Below, piece after piece: positions 33,969 to 44,045 of a stretch of 64,000 nt of DNA. The stretch is from Clostridium sp. 1001271st1 H5. Its GTDB lineage: Bacteria > Bacillota > Clostridia > Lachnospirales > Lachnospiraceae. Location: assembly GCF_005845215.1 (NCBI RefSeq), contig NZ_SPHO01000012.1:124001-188000 (forward strand), in the 5' to 3' direction. The notes under the pieces are model-generated. The model did not search any database. It saw nothing but the letters and a program-made list of their open reading frames with translations, and was not told where the DNA came from. The position numbers and the translations under genes are program-made. The stretch's first letter is position 1. Each line of letters starts with the position of its first letter.

Positions 33969-34802
33969 ATGGGCGTATTGTTAAAAAGAAGGGTAAAGCA
34001 TACGGTTCTATACATAATCAGCATTGTCATTGCCCTAATCACAGGCTTTCCTTTTCTGTTTCTGGTCATCAACAGTTTTAAAGGAATGGGAGAATACCTT
34101 ACCAACATCTGGATGCTGCCCAAGGAGCCGTACCTGGGCAATTACCAGATGATTCTGAAGCCGGACTTCCTGAGGTATTTCCTCAACAGTGTGATTGTGT
34201 CCGCAATCAGCGTGTTCATCATTGTAGTGGTTTCTTCCATGATTTCCTTTACATTTGCGAGAATGCGCTACCGGGGAAAGAACCTGCTGTATTTTGTTAT
34301 TATCGCGGGGATGATGATACCGGTGCATACGACCCTGATTCCCACATTTACCCTTTTGAGCAGTATTGGTCTGACGGATACCTTGACCGGTCTTGTGGGT
34401 CCCTATGTCAGCTACAACATACCCATTGCTGTGTTCATATTAACCCAGTTTTTCCAGGAGATACCGAAGGAACTGGAGGAAGCAGCCATTATTGACGGGT
34501 GCAGCATCGTGGGTACGTTTAAGAATATTATACTTCCCTTATCAGGTCCGGCCATTTCCACGATTGTAGTGTACACATTCCTGAATATATGGAATGAGTT
34601 CATCAATGCCAATGTACTGATTACCAGCTCAGTGAAAAAGACCCTGCCATTAGGAATACGGGAATTTTACGGTATGCAGTCCGTTAATATACCGGCGGTT
34701 CTCACCGCGATTCTGGTGGGCTCCCTTCCTGTTATCCTTCTGTACTTTTTCGCACAGGAAAAGGTGGTGAATGGATTGACACAGGGAGCAGTCAAGGGTT
34801 AA
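33969..34802 (+). CDS. CUT1 ABC transporter permease (MalG-like)
   Basis: The 277-residue partner permease, six hydrophobic segments, with EAA loop EEAAIIDGCSIVGTFKNIIL and the MalG-type start (TVLYIISIVIALITGFPFLF). It begins one base after the stop of the first permease. The C-terminus VNGLTQGAVKG is the ordinary MalG-like ending that sits near the ATPase. Part of the importer that feeds the GH3 and GH5 enzymes. Confidence 0.95.
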   Translation: MGVLLKRRVKHTVLYIISIVIALITGFPFLFLVINSFKGMGEYLTNIWMLPKEPYLGNYQMILKPDFLRYFLNSVIVSAISVFIIVVVSSMISFTFARMRYRGKNLLYFVIIAGMMIPVHTTLIPTFTLLSSIGLTDTLTGLVGPYVSYNIPIAVFILTQFFQEIPKELEEAAIIDGCSIVGTFKNIILPLSGPAISTIVVYTFLNIWNEFINANVLITSSVKKTLPLGIREFYGMQSVNIPAVLTAILVGSLPVILLYFFAQEKVVNGLTQGAVKG

Positions 34803-34820
34803 GGAAAGGGGAAAGCAAGA

Positions 34821-36935
34821 ATGGATTTTGAAAAAAGAGCAAGGGAACTGGTGGGGCAGATGACGCTGGAGGAGAAGGCTTCCCAGCTCCGGTTTGACGC
34901 GCCGGCCATCAGCCGCCTGGGCATACCCAGATATCACTGGTGGAATGAAGGACTTCACGGAGTTGCCAGGGCTGGAACAGCTACCATGTTCCCTCAGGCC
35001 ATTGGGATGGCAGCCATGTTTGATGAGGATATGATGCAGGAAATAGGCGCTGCGGTTGGTATGGAAGCCAGAGCCAAATATAATGCATATGCGGCCCGGG
35101 AGGACAGGGATATCTATAAAGGGCTTACACTCTGGTCTCCCAATGTGAATATTTTCCGTGACCCCAGATGGGGCAGAGGTCATGAGACCTTTGGGGAGGA
35201 CCCGTATCTGTCCGGAAGACTGGGCGTGGGATTTATAAAAGGTGTCCAGGGGGATGGGGAGTATCTACTGGCCGCTGCATGCGCAAAGCATTTTGCCGTG
35301 CACAGCGGTCCGGAGGAGAAACGCCACGAATTTGATGCCAGGGTCAGCCAAAAAGACCTTTGGGAGACTTATTTACCTGCATTTGAGGCATGTGTTGAGG
35401 AGGGGAAGGTGGAAGGCGTCATGGGAGCCTACAACCGGACCAACGGGGAACCCTGCTGCGGGAGTAAAACCCTGATTCAGGACATCCTTAAGGGAAAATG
35501 GAATTTTGACGGTTATTTTGTTTCAGACTGCTGGGCAATAAAAGATTTCCATGAAAACCATCAGGTGACGGAGACAGCGGCGGAGTCGGCAGCCATGGCC
35601 TTAAAAAATGGCTGCGACATCAATTGCGGCAACACATACCTGCATATTTTAAGCGCCTGTGAAAAGGGGCTGGTATCAGAAGAGGATATTACGCAGGCAG
35701 CAGTGCACGCCCTGCGCACCAGACTTAGGCTGGGGCTGTTTGACCCTGAATGTTCATATCACAATATTCCTTATGAAACAGTGGGATGCAGAAAGCACCG
35801 CAAGCTGGCCATTAAGGCAGCGGAGAAATCCATGGTGCTTCTTAAGAACGACAGCATTCTGCCCCTTGACCGGAAATTGAGGAAATTGGCAGTGATTGGT
35901 CCAAATGCGGACAGCCGCTGGCCGCTGATTGCGAATTACCACGGAACAGCCCCGCGGTATGTGACGGTTCTGGAAGGGATTGAAAACCTGTTGGGAGAGG
36001 AAACGCGAATCTTCTACTCAGAAGGCTGCCATACCATGAAGGAGAAGGTGGAAAGACTGGCCCTGCCGGGCGACCGTATAAGCGAGGCAGTGACCGCGGC
36101 AAAGGAAGCCGGGATTGCCATTGTGTGTATCGGTCTGGATGAGCGCTATGAGGGAGAACAGCAGGATTTGGGGAACCGTTTTGACGAGGCAGTGAGCATG
36201 GCGGATAAGCCTTCGCTGGATTTCCCTAAATCCCAGAGATGTATGCTTGAGGCCCTGATTGAGACGGGTATACCGCTTGTGGTGGTAAATATGTCAGGCA
36301 GCGCCATGGATTTAAAATGGCTGGCCCAGGCTGACTGTGTAAAGGCAATTCTCCAGGCATGGTATCCCGGAGCAGAAGGAGGGACTGCCGTTGCAAAGAT
36401 ACTTTTTGGTGAGAGCAATCCATCGGGCAGGCTGCCTGTTACGTTTTATCAGCCGGAAGATGAACTGCCGCCCTATGAAGACTACAGCATGAAGAACAGG
36501 ACGTACCGGTATATGGAGGGGGAGGCGCTTTATCCCTTTGGGTTCGGTCTTTCCTATACCAGATACAAATACAGGGACCTGGTATGTTTACCCGGTGAGG
36601 ACGGAAACGTCCATGTGTCAGTTACAGTGAAAAACATCGGAAATCTGTATGGGGAAGAGGTTGTACAGGTTTATGTAAAAAATCTGGATTCCCCTCTGGC
36701 AGTCAGAAATCATTCTTTATGTGCGTTTGTGCGAGTGGGACTTGAGGCCGGACAAGAAAGGACGGTGAATGTCTGTCTGCCGGCTGCTGCTTTTTATGTG
36801 GTGGACCAGAACGGGGACAGACGTCCGGACGGCCGCCGGTTCAGTGTGTTTGCAGGGGGAAGCCAGCCGGATGCCAGAAGCTGCCGGCTGATGGATTCAG
36901 AACCCCTGGCGGCTCAGGTGGAACTGTGGCCGTAG
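34821..36935 (+). CDS. GH3 glycoside hydrolase, beta-xylosidase-like
   Basis: A 704-residue cytoplasmic exo-glycosidase of family 3. The N-terminal TIM-barrel half has RYHWWNEGLHGVAR, NIFRDPRWGRGHETFGEDP, CAKHFAVHSGPE and the nucleophile Asp236 in VSDCWAI; the second half has the alpha/beta sandwich (EKSMVLLKNDSILPL, GIAIVCIGLDERYEGE with acidic residues) and a fibronectin-III-like end (FGFGLSYTRYKY). An SDC rather than SDW nucleophile motif and the EGLHGVA segment are typical of the beta-xylosidase branch, but beta-glucosidase activity cannot be excluded. No signal peptide, so it acts on imported oligosaccharides. Confidence 0.92.
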   Translation: MDFEKRARELVGQMTLEEKASQLRFDAPAISRLGIPRYHWWNEGLHGVARAGTATMFPQAIGMAAMFDEDMMQEIGAAVGMEARAKYNAYAAREDRDIYKGLTLWSPNVNIFRDPRWGRGHETFGEDPYLSGRLGVGFIKGVQGDGEYLLAAACAKHFAVHSGPEEKRHEFDARVSQKDLWETYLPAFEACVEEGKVEGVMGAYNRTNGEPCCGSKTLIQDILKGKWNFDGYFVSDCWAIKDFHENHQVTETAAESAAMALKNGCDINCGNTYLHILSACEKGLVSEEDITQAAVHALRTRLRLGLFDPECSYHNIPYETVGCRKHRKLAIKAAEKSMVLLKNDSILPLDRKLRKLAVIGPNADSRWPLIANYHGTAPRYVTVLEGIENLLGEETRIFYSEGCHTMKEKVERLALPGDRISEAVTAAKEAGIAIVCIGLDERYEGEQQDLGNRFDEAVSMADKPSLDFPKSQRCMLEALIETGIPLVVVNMSGSAMDLKWLAQADCVKAILQAWYPGAEGGTAVAKILFGESNPSGRLPVTFYQPEDELPPYEDYSMKNRTYRYMEGEALYPFGFGLSYTRYKYRDLVCLPGEDGNVHVSVTVKNIGNLYGEEVVQVYVKNLDSPLAVRNHSLCAFVRVGLEAGQERTVNVCLPAAAFYVVDQNGDRRPDGRRFSVFAGGSQPDARSCRLMDSEPLAAQVELWP

Positions 36936-36963
36936 TGGGAAGAAGGGTTAAGGAGGAGAGAAT

Positions 36964-38403
36964 ATGGACTTTTTGCAAGTGAAAAATGGAAAAATTACAG
37001 ACCAGTCAGGGTCAGATGTCTACCTTAGGGGAACCTGCGCAGGCGGATGGATGAATATGGAGGATTTCATCAACGGGTATCCCGGAACAGAGAGCGGTAT
37101 GAAACGGGAGATGGCAAAAGCGCTGGGAGCGGGCAAGGCTGAGTTGTTTTTTGAAACAGTGCTGGATAATTTCCTGAATGGGGATGACATCAGATTCATC
37201 CGGGAGACAGGGGCAAATTGTATTCGTATTCCACTGAGTTACAGACATTTTGAGGACGACATGAACCCGTTTGTGTATAAGGAAGAAGGATTCAAACGTC
37301 TGGACTGTATACTGGATGCCTGTGAGCAGGAAGGAATCTATGTAATCCTGGATATGCATGCCCTGGCCGGCTGGCAGAACTGCCACTGGCACAGCGATAA
37401 CGAGCGGGGGGCGGTCATGCTGTGGAAATACCGCCATTTCCAGGAACGAATCATTGCGCTCTGGGAGGTATTTGCCGATAGGTACAGGGACAGGAGCGTG
37501 GTGGCCGGATATGACATTATGAATGAACCGTCCACAGGCACGCCCACCGGCGAACATGCATATGACTTTTATGAATTCTACCAATCTGACTGGGATGCCA
37601 TCAACCGGCTGTACCGTGAAATTGCAGGGGCTATAAGGAAGGTGGATAAACGGCATATCCTTTTCCTGGAGGGTGACAATTATTCCAGGGATTTTGCCGG
37701 CCTCGACGCTCCCTTTGAGGAGAATCTGGTTTACAGCAGCCATAATTATATCCCGCCGGGGTATGGTCCGGGTAAGTATCCGGGATATTATGACGGGATT
37801 TATTGGGACAGGAACAGGCAGGAAAATGCATTCCTGGACCACCAGGGAACCCGGTATGCCATGAAACATCATGTGCCCCTGTGGGTTGGAGAGTTCGGTT
37901 CCCAGTACCATGGGTATGAGGAGGAAATACCTGACCGGCTCAAATCCATGGAGGACCAGCTTGACATCTACAATACATACGGCATCCACTGGACTACATG
38001 GACTTATAAGGACCCGGGAGTTATGGGGTGGGTATTCCTGAATCCGGAAAGCGAATACATGAAAATCATCCAGCCGGTCCAGGAACAAAAGCGGATTCTC
38101 GGGGCGGAAAATTTTGTGGCTGATTACGCAGGCGTAGCGGAAGGAAGACAAAAATCCCGTATGCTGGCTGACTATATACTGGATGTGATAGGAGAAACGC
38201 GGATTGACAAGGCCTCCAATGCATTTGTTATGAACTACGGAGTCCTGAACGGATACGCGGGAGCCATGCTTCAGCCCGCCTATGCCAGGCGCTTTAAAGG
38301 ATACGGGGAAGACAGTCTGGAACGTATTGCCGGTGCATTCAAGCTGGAGAACTGTCTGAAGAATGAGAGGTACCTGGAGTTGCTGAAGCGAATGCTGCAT
38401 TGA
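36964..38403 (+). CDS. GH5 glycoside hydrolase
   Basis: A 479-residue cytoplasmic enzyme of the cellulase superfamily. The acid/base Glu188 lies in YDIMNEPS and the nucleophile Glu310 in LWVGEFGS; other family points are LRGTCAGGWM, NCIRIPLSYRHF, YVILDMHALAGWQN and YSSHNYIPPG. About 100 residues after the barrel are not recognised and may be an accessory domain. No signal peptide is present, so it likely works on imported beta-glycans or glycosides with the GH3 enzyme 28 bases upstream. Exact substrate unknown. Confidence 0.9.
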   Translation: MDFLQVKNGKITDQSGSDVYLRGTCAGGWMNMEDFINGYPGTESGMKREMAKALGAGKAELFFETVLDNFLNGDDIRFIRETGANCIRIPLSYRHFEDDMNPFVYKEEGFKRLDCILDACEQEGIYVILDMHALAGWQNCHWHSDNERGAVMLWKYRHFQERIIALWEVFADRYRDRSVVAGYDIMNEPSTGTPTGEHAYDFYEFYQSDWDAINRLYREIAGAIRKVDKRHILFLEGDNYSRDFAGLDAPFEENLVYSSHNYIPPGYGPGKYPGYYDGIYWDRNRQENAFLDHQGTRYAMKHHVPLWVGEFGSQYHGYEEEIPDRLKSMEDQLDIYNTYGIHWTTWTYKDPGVMGWVFLNPESEYMKIIQPVQEQKRILGAENFVADYAGVAEGRQKSRMLADYILDVIGETRIDKASNAFVMNYGVLNGYAGAMLQPAYARRFKGYGEDSLERIAGAFKLENCLKNERYLELLKRMLH

Positions 38404-38489
38404 TAAAATCCCGGTTCTCTGATAAACTTAAGTTATTATCCCCGTAGACGAAGGCGCTCGGTTATTACAAATGAAAAGGGGCAGGTGTC

Positions 38490-39455
38490 ATGATGCAGAG
38501 GAAGAACATGGCTTGGAAAGAACGAATGTCGGAGTACTGGATGATTGGCCTGCTCCTTTTTCTGGTTGCGGTATTTTCGTATATTTCGCCTGTATTCGCA
38601 ACCAGGGGGAATCTGTCCAACTTCCTTCGTTCCATACCGGTGCTGGGCGTCGCCACGCTGGGCATGGCGATGCTTATGATTACAGGAGGTATTGACCTGT
38701 CATGCGGCGCCATTACAGCCTGCGCCGGGACCGCGGCGGCATATCTTGCGGTTCATGGAGTCCATCCGGTGGTGTGCGTGGCGGCCGGTATTCTGTGCGG
38801 AGGCGCCTGGGGACTTTTAAACGGCTTTTTGATTACGCGGTTTGAGCTGAAGCCGTTTATTGTAACCGTTGGCAGCAACTACATGATTCGCGGTCTGACG
38901 CAGATGGTTACAGGCGGAATCCTTATAGGCGGGCTTCCGGCCTGGTTTTACCGCATATCCAATACAAACCTGTTGGGCGGCATGATATATTCAAACTTTC
39001 TTATATTCCTGGTCCTGGGGGCGGCAGTGGTGCTGGTGATGAAATATACGATATTCGGCCGTTACTGCTATGCTGTTGGCTCCAGTAAGAAAGCCAGCAG
39101 TCTGGCGGGCATCCGGGTGAAACGCCATCTTCTCAAGGTGTACTTTACGGAGGGGGCTTTGGCCGGAATAGCAGGGGTCATCCTTATGTCCTATCTGAAT
39201 GTGGGGGCATCCAGTGAGGCCATGGGACTGGAGGCGTATTCCATTGCCGCAGTTATTATAGGCGGAATCCGCTTTGAAGGCGGTGCAGGAGGCGTGGAAC
39301 GGGCTTTTGTAGGCCTTCTGATTATAGAGATTTTTAAAAACGGAATGGCTGTAGCCGGCCTGAACACTTACGGCCAGCAGGCAGTGACAGGACTTATGAT
39401 ACTGGCAGCCATTGTGATGGACTATTTTAGGAAGAAAAAGGAAGAATCTGTATGA
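38490..39455 (+). CDS. CUT2 ABC transporter permease (RbsC-like)
   Basis: A 321-residue membrane protein of the ribose/xylose permease family with eight or more hydrophobic segments. Motifs: LRSIPVLGVATLGMAMLMI, TGGIDLSCGAITA, GLLNGFLITRFELKPFIVT and the C-terminal AAVIIGGIRFEGGAG. It is followed, with a four-base overlap, by its binding protein. Unusually, the tandem RbsA-type ATPase that normally sits in such operons is missing. Two adjacent ATGs (38490, 38493) are possible. Confidence 0.92.
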   Translation: MMQRKNMAWKERMSEYWMIGLLLFLVAVFSYISPVFATRGNLSNFLRSIPVLGVATLGMAMLMITGGIDLSCGAITACAGTAAAYLAVHGVHPVVCVAAGILCGGAWGLLNGFLITRFELKPFIVTVGSNYMIRGLTQMVTGGILIGGLPAWFYRISNTNLLGGMIYSNFLIFLVLGAAVVLVMKYTIFGRYCYAVGSSKKASSLAGIRVKRHLLKVYFTEGALAGIAGVILMSYLNVGASSEAMGLEAYSIAAVIIGGIRFEGGAGGVERAFVGLLIIEIFKNGMAVAGLNTYGQQAVTGLMILAAIVMDYFRKKKEESV

Positions 39456-40465
39456 AACTCAGAATGAGATGGAATTTGTGGCTGACAGCCTGCCTGCTCG
39501 CTGCCGTGGGCGCCTGTCTTTCGGGGTGCAGTATCAGGGGGAACACAGGAACCGGGAATGGGGATGGGCGGACCTTATATCTGATTACTCTGAATGAAAA
39601 AGGTCCGTACTGGAAACCCCTGATTGACAGTGCCAAACAAAGGGCGCAGGAAAGGGGAGTCCGGCTGGTGGTGAAGTCCGGCCAGCCCGGAGATTCCTCA
39701 AGACCCCAGAAGCTGATTGAAATGGTCCAGGAGGCCATTGACCAGAAAGCGGATGGAATTGCCATGGCGGCCCTGGAGCCTGAAATGTTTGATGTGAAGG
39801 CTGCGGAAGCCATGGAGGCCGGCATTAAGGTGGTCACCTATGACACGGATATCAGAACCAACAGCAACCGTCTTTCCTATATCGGGACAAATAATTACGA
39901 GGCCGGAAAGCGGCTGGGTCAACAGGGGGCCCTGGATTTGAAAGACAGGGGTATAACCCAAGGTAAACTGACAACCGTCACCTACAGCGGTTCCGCACAG
40001 AATATGGTGGAGCGGTATAGGGGCCTGCAGGATGGATTTGATGAAGCTATGGGCGAGGATGCCGGGCATTTTACATGGTGCCAGTGGATTATCAACGATT
40101 TAAGCGTTTCAAGGGCCAGGGAGCAGCTGGAGACTCAAATAATGTCATATCCGGACCTGAGGGCCGTATTTACGTTGGGGACCGAGTCGGTCATAACCGG
40201 GACCATGGAGGCCATAAGGTCCCAGAAGCGGGAAGGAATCTTATATCATTACGGATTTGACTATTCACCCACGCTTGCGGCCGGAGTGGACGAGGGCCTG
40301 ATTACCGGAATCGTGGACCAGAACAGTAAAGCCATCGGCAGCCTGTTGGTGGACAAGCTGTCTGATGCAGTGAACGGCCAGGAAATCAATAAGGAATATC
40401 CCGTGGATGTGACATGGATTAAGGCAGAGGATTTAAAGGAATATGGGAAGAACCAGGAGAGGTGA
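39452..40465 (+). CDS. CUT2 sugar-binding lipoprotein (RbsB-like)
   Basis: A 337-residue periplasmic-binding-protein family 4 lipoprotein. Lipobox LSGC near residue 26, then the RbsB fold: [66 protein letters not shown] and [18 protein letters not shown] in separate parts. The substrate is probably a monosaccharide or small glycoside. Its ATG overlaps the permease stop (ATGA), so both are made together. It is placed after the permease, opposite to the usual order. Confidence 0.93.
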   Translation: MKLRMRWNLWLTACLLAAVGACLSGCSIRGNTGTGNGDGRTLYLITLNEKGPYWKPLIDSAKQRAQERGVRLVVKSGQPGDSSRPQKLIEMVQEAIDQKADGIAMAALEPEMFDVKAAEAMEAGIKVVTYDTDIRTNSNRLSYIGTNNYEAGKRLGQQGALDLKDRGITQGKLTTVTYSGSAQNMVERYRGLQDGFDEAMGEDAGHFTWCQWIINDLSVSRAREQLETQIMSYPDLRAVFTLGTESVITGTMEAIRSQKREGILYHYGFDYSPTLAAGVDEGLITGIVDQNSKAIGSLLVDKLSDAVNGQEINKEYPVDVTWIKAEDLKEYGKNQER

Positions 40466-40469
40466 CAGG

Positions 40470-42200
40470 ATGATGGATATAAAGCAGAAAAGCGCGCCCC
40501 AGAGGGAGCTTTGGGCGCAGTTTGACGCCTTGCAGATGGGAAGCGGATGGGATGAGGAGGATATAAGGAAACCCCAGATTCTGCTGGAGGATGCATTTGG
40601 GGACAGCCATCCCGGAAGCGTGCATCTGTCGGGGCTTATGGAACAGGCTAAATACGGCGTATTTGAAACAGGCGGATTTCCCGCCCAGTATCATACCACG
40701 GATATCTGTGACGGCTGTGCCCAGGGACATGACGGCATGAACTATATCCTGGCATCCAGGGAGGCCATATGCGATATGATAGAGATACACGGCCGGGTGT
40801 ATCCCTGGGATGGAATGATACTGTCCTCCTCCTGTGATAAGTCAATACCTGCCCAGCTTAAGGCCGCGGCCAGGCTTGACATCCCGGCGATTTTCATACC
40901 GGGAGGCAGTATGAGAAACGGGCCGGAAATGACCACGTCCCTGAAAGCCGGCGATATATCCCTGAGACAGAAGCGGGAGGGCGCCATTACAGAACAGGAA
41001 ATCCGGGATTATAAGCTGACGGGATGTCCTTCGGTGGGAGCCTGCACCTTCCTTGGAACCGCCAGTACCATGCAGTGCATGGCAGAGGCCCTGGGGCTGG
41101 CACTGCCGGGCTCGGCCCTTATGCCGGCAACCATGCGGGATATACTTTCATGGGCCCGACGGGCCGGCCGGCTTATCATGAAGCTGGTGGGAGAGGGAAT
41201 CAGCGCCAGCCAAATTATGACCGGAAAAGCGTTTGAGAATGCTATGATTGTCCACAGTGCCATCGGGGGGTCTACCAACGGTGTTATTCATCTTACATCC
41301 ATTGCAAGGGAGCTGGGAATCGAACTTCTTCCTGAGATGTTTGATGAGATTAACCATAAGGTGCCCCATATAGGAAACATTACTCCCAGCGGCAGGCATC
41401 TGACGGAAGCGTTTTGGTTTGCAGGCGGTGTCCCCAGGGTGGAGCTGGAGCTGAAGGATATGCTGAACCTGGATGTAATGACAGTCACCGGGAAGACCCT
41501 TGGGGAAAATCTGGATGACCTGGAGCGGGATGGCTTTTTCGGGAGATACGCCGGGTATCTCAGCAACTGCGGTCTGAAACGGGAGCAGGTAATCTTTCCG
41601 GTTGGGGATACCGGGGAGAAAGGGTCTATCGCCATCCTGCGGGGAAATATCGCCCCGGACGGAGCTGTGATTAAATATGCGGCATGTGTAAAGGAGATGA
41701 GGGAGCATAAAGGGATTGCCAGGGTTTATGACTGCGAGGAAGATGCCTACCAGGCGGTTGTGAAAAAGGAAATCCATAAGGGGGATATTATCGTAATCCG
41801 GTATGAAGGCCCCAGAGGAAGCGGTATGCCCGAGATGCTTATGACGACGGAAGCAATTGTATGCGATGAGGATTTAAATGGCTCGGTTGCCCTTGTTACA
41901 GACGGAAGATTTTCAGGGGCAACCAGGGGTGCTGCAATTGGCCATGTCTCACCGGAAGCAGCAGCAGGCGGGCCGTTGGCATTTGTGAAAGACGGAGACA
42001 TAATAGCCTACAGCGTGAACAGCCGCAGTCTTGAATTGGTAGGAGTTCAGGGGGCAGAGATAACGCCTCAGGAGGCAGGGAAGATACTGGAGGAGAGAAG
42101 AAAGGAAGGATTACGGCCGCAGCCGGTCCGCAGAGGAGTCTTTGGCCGGTATACCAGGAACGCCCTGTCTGCCATGGAGGGGGCAGGGTATGAAACGTAG
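40470..42200 (+). CDS. IlvD/EDD-family dehydratase, probably for a sugar acid
   Basis: A 576-residue iron-sulfur dehydratase. Cluster and active-site regions are [23 protein letters not shown] and [16 protein letters not shown]; later motifs are [14 protein letters not shown] and [21 protein letters not shown]. The family includes dihydroxyacid, 6-phosphogluconate and aldonate dehydratases. With a DapA-family aldolase directly downstream and sugar importers upstream, an aldonate (xylonate, arabinonate or gluconate type) dehydratase giving a 2-keto-3-deoxy acid is most likely. Start at 40470 is seven bases after AGGAGAGG; an ATG at 40443 lies inside the previous gene. Confidence 0.88.
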   Translation: MMDIKQKSAPQRELWAQFDALQMGSGWDEEDIRKPQILLEDAFGDSHPGSVHLSGLMEQAKYGVFETGGFPAQYHTTDICDGCAQGHDGMNYILASREAICDMIEIHGRVYPWDGMILSSSCDKSIPAQLKAAARLDIPAIFIPGGSMRNGPEMTTSLKAGDISLRQKREGAITEQEIRDYKLTGCPSVGACTFLGTASTMQCMAEALGLALPGSALMPATMRDILSWARRAGRLIMKLVGEGISASQIMTGKAFENAMIVHSAIGGSTNGVIHLTSIARELGIELLPEMFDEINHKVPHIGNITPSGRHLTEAFWFAGGVPRVELELKDMLNLDVMTVTGKTLGENLDDLERDGFFGRYAGYLSNCGLKREQVIFPVGDTGEKGSIAILRGNIAPDGAVIKYAACVKEMREHKGIARVYDCEEDAYQAVVKKEIHKGDIIVIRYEGPRGSGMPEMLMTTEAIVCDEDLNGSVALVTDGRFSGATRGAAIGHVSPEAAAGGPLAFVKDGDIIAYSVNSRSLELVGVQGAEITPQEAGKILEERRKEGLRPQPVRRGVFGRYTRNALSAMEGAGYET

Positions 42201-42215
42201 AGGAGGATGCTATTG

Positions 42216-43112
42216 ATGGATGCAAAATATATAACGCCTGCAGTGACTGCATTTGACGAACAAGGGCATGTGGATATGGAAGCCAATAAAAGGATTTACG
42301 ATTGGCTCATAGAGGGCGGAATGGATGGAATTCTGATATTGGGAAGTATTGGCGAGTTTTTTGCCATTCCCCTGGAAGAGAAAAAGAAGATGATTCAGGA
42401 TGCCCTGGATTATGTGAACCACAGGGTTACCGTGTACGTGGGCACCGGCGGAACAGTCTTTGAGGAATGTGTGGAGTTGTCGCGTTTTGCCCTTGACAGA
42501 GGGGCGGATGGGGTTATGGTTATTTCGCCATATTATTTTAACCTGCCTGACAGTTCGGTATTGAATTTTTATGATACCCTGGCAGGTCGGTTGGATGGTC
42601 CGGTGCTGTTGTATAATTTTCCGGCCCGGACAGGTTATGACCTGAAACCGGAGGTGGTTCTGGAACTGGTACGGCGCAGAACGAATATTGTTGGTATAAA
42701 GGATACTGTGGATGTGATGGGGCATACCAGGGCATTGATACAGACCGTGAAGCAGGAATATCCGGAATTCATGGTATATTCAGGTTTCGATGAATTCTTT
42801 ACTCACAATGTCATAAGCGGAGGGAACGGATGCATTGCAGGACTGTCTAATTTTGCGCCTGAGGCAGCTTCAAAGCTTGCAGAGGCAGCCAGAAAGGAAG
42901 ATTTCCGGCTTCTGCGGGAATGCCAGACAAGGATTGACCGCCTTATGGCAGTGTACGCAGTGGCGGAACAGTTTGTTCCTATTATAAAGAAAGCCATGGT
43001 ATTGAGGGGGATTTCCATGGAAGGAAAATGCGCCCAGCCCATGCTGGAAGCGGACAAAGATGAGACTGAGAAACTGAGGCATATATTGGTGGGAGAGGGA
43101 TTGATTTCATGA
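42216..43112 (+). CDS. DapA-family aldolase (2-keto-3-deoxy sugar acid type)
   Basis: A 298-residue TIM-barrel class I aldolase/lyase. The Schiff-base Lys162 is in IVGIKDTVD and the catalytic Tyr133 in LLYNFPARTGYD. The motif GSIGEFFAIPLEEK stands where dihydrodipicolinate synthases have GTTGE. True dapA would be expected near lysine genes; here it follows a dehydratase, so cleavage of a 2-keto-3-deoxy acid to pyruvate and an aldehyde is more likely. The ATG at 42216 is nine bases after AGGAGG. Last gene of the operon. Confidence 0.88.
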   Translation: MDAKYITPAVTAFDEQGHVDMEANKRIYDWLIEGGMDGILILGSIGEFFAIPLEEKKKMIQDALDYVNHRVTVYVGTGGTVFEECVELSRFALDRGADGVMVISPYYFNLPDSSVLNFYDTLAGRLDGPVLLYNFPARTGYDLKPEVVLELVRRRTNIVGIKDTVDVMGHTRALIQTVKQEYPEFMVYSGFDEFFTHNVISGGNGCIAGLSNFAPEAASKLAEAARKEDFRLLRECQTRIDRLMAVYAVAEQFVPIIKKAMVLRGISMEGKCAQPMLEADKDETEKLRHILVGEGLIS

Positions 43113-43154
43113 ACCGATTTACCGGTTGAGGACGGATAATACAGAATCAGACGG

Positions 43155-43205
43155 ATAGGGACAAGCCGGCAGCCGCATGTAGCGGTCCTGCCGGCTTGTC
43201 CCTAT
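43155..43205. terminator. Long terminator hairpin between convergent operons
   Basis: A perfect 18-bp stem starting ATAGGGACAAGCCGGCAG, with an inner CCGC/GCGG stem in the loop, is followed by a T-rich stretch. It lies between the dapA-like gene and convergent hpf and can serve both. Confidence 0.92.
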
Positions 43206-43238
43206 TATTACTTTTGTTTTTACGTGAAGACCGGAAAC

Positions 43239-43769
43239 CTAGAACTCCGGTTCAATCAGCCCGTAGGTTCCGTTTTTACGCTTATAAACAACGTTCACCT
43301 GGTCTGTATCTGCGTTCAGGAATACATAGAAGCTGTGTCCCAGCATCTCCATCTGGAGACATGCCTCCTCCGGAATGGTTGGTTTGATGGCGAACTTCTT
43401 TGTCTTAACAATCTGAATCTCGTCATCCTGTACTTCGTCCTCTTCCTCTATGAAAGCCTGGGAGAAAGAGATGGCGGCCTGCTTCTTATCAATGAGTTTC
43501 TTTCTATATCTGCGGATTTGGCGCTCAATGATTTCCTCTACCAAATCAATGGATACATACATATCGGAGCTGGATTCCTCCGCACGGATGGTATTGCCTT
43601 TGACTGGGATAGTCACCTCGATTTTCTGTCTGTCTTTCTGTGCGCTCAGCGCTACGATTACTTCGGTGTCCGGAGTGAAGAAATGTTCCAGCTTGCCAAT
43701 CTTCTTTTCAACGGCAGCCTTCAAACCTGGAGTTACCTCAATATTTCGTCCTGTTATGGTATAACGCAT
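43239..43769 (-). CDS. hpf: Ribosome hibernation-promoting factor, long form
   Basis: Long HPF dimerises 70S ribosomes into inactive 100S particles under stress. The 176-residue protein has the N-terminal HPF/YfiA domain (RYTITGRNIEVTPGLKAAVEKKIGKLE, in parts; ADVEVTI-like KIEVTIPVKGNTIRAEE) and the C-terminal dimerisation domain (IVKTKKFAIKPTIPEEACLQMEMLGH and FYVFLNADTDQVNVVYKRKNGTYGLI). The start is the ATG nine bases after AAAGGAG; ATGs at 43775 and 43802 are too close to or before that site. It has its own promoter at 43801-43829. Confidence 0.96.
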   Translation of the reverse strand: MRYTITGRNIEVTPGLKAAVEKKIGKLEHFFTPDTEVIVALSAQKDRQKIEVTIPVKGNTIRAEESSSDMYVSIDLVEEIIERQIRRYRKKLIDKKQAAISFSQAFIEEEDEVQDDEIQIVKTKKFAIKPTIPEEACLQMEMLGHSFYVFLNADTDQVNVVYKRKNGTYGLIEPEF

Positions 43770-43800
43770 AAACATCAACTCCTTTTCTTGGGATAGTGAC

Positions 43801-43829
43801 ATTATATCATATTTATTGCAAAATTACAA
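43801..43829 (-). promoter_or_regulatory. Promoter for hpf
   Basis: On the minus strand TTGTAA (43829-43824) and TATAAT (43806-43801) are 17 bases apart, about 30 bases upstream of the hpf start. Confidence 0.75.
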
Positions 43830-44045
43830 TCGCAACCTAAGAATTGTTTAACAATTTATCTTAATTTTTTATAAAAATTCGATTCAAATGCTGTAAATAG
43901 CTATTGCATTCCTAATAGCAGAAACCTTGAAATGTCAAGAGAAAACCATGTTTTTTCTTCCGTACTTTTCAAGTTTATCAGAAGTGTACAAAAATAAAAT
44001 AAATCTAAAGTCGGAAAGGGAAGTGCAAATGAAAAGTTATAAACT

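Noticed and set aside
37012..38400. Minus-strand reading frame of 462 codons inside the GH5 gene
   Set aside because: It is antisense to a gene with both catalytic glutamates in place and shows no protein-family motif.
42216..43112. True dihydrodipicolinate synthase (dapA) of lysine synthesis
   Set aside because: The GTTGE motif is GSIGE, no lysine genes are near, and the gene ends a sugar operon after a dehydratase. A keto-deoxy acid aldolase fits better.
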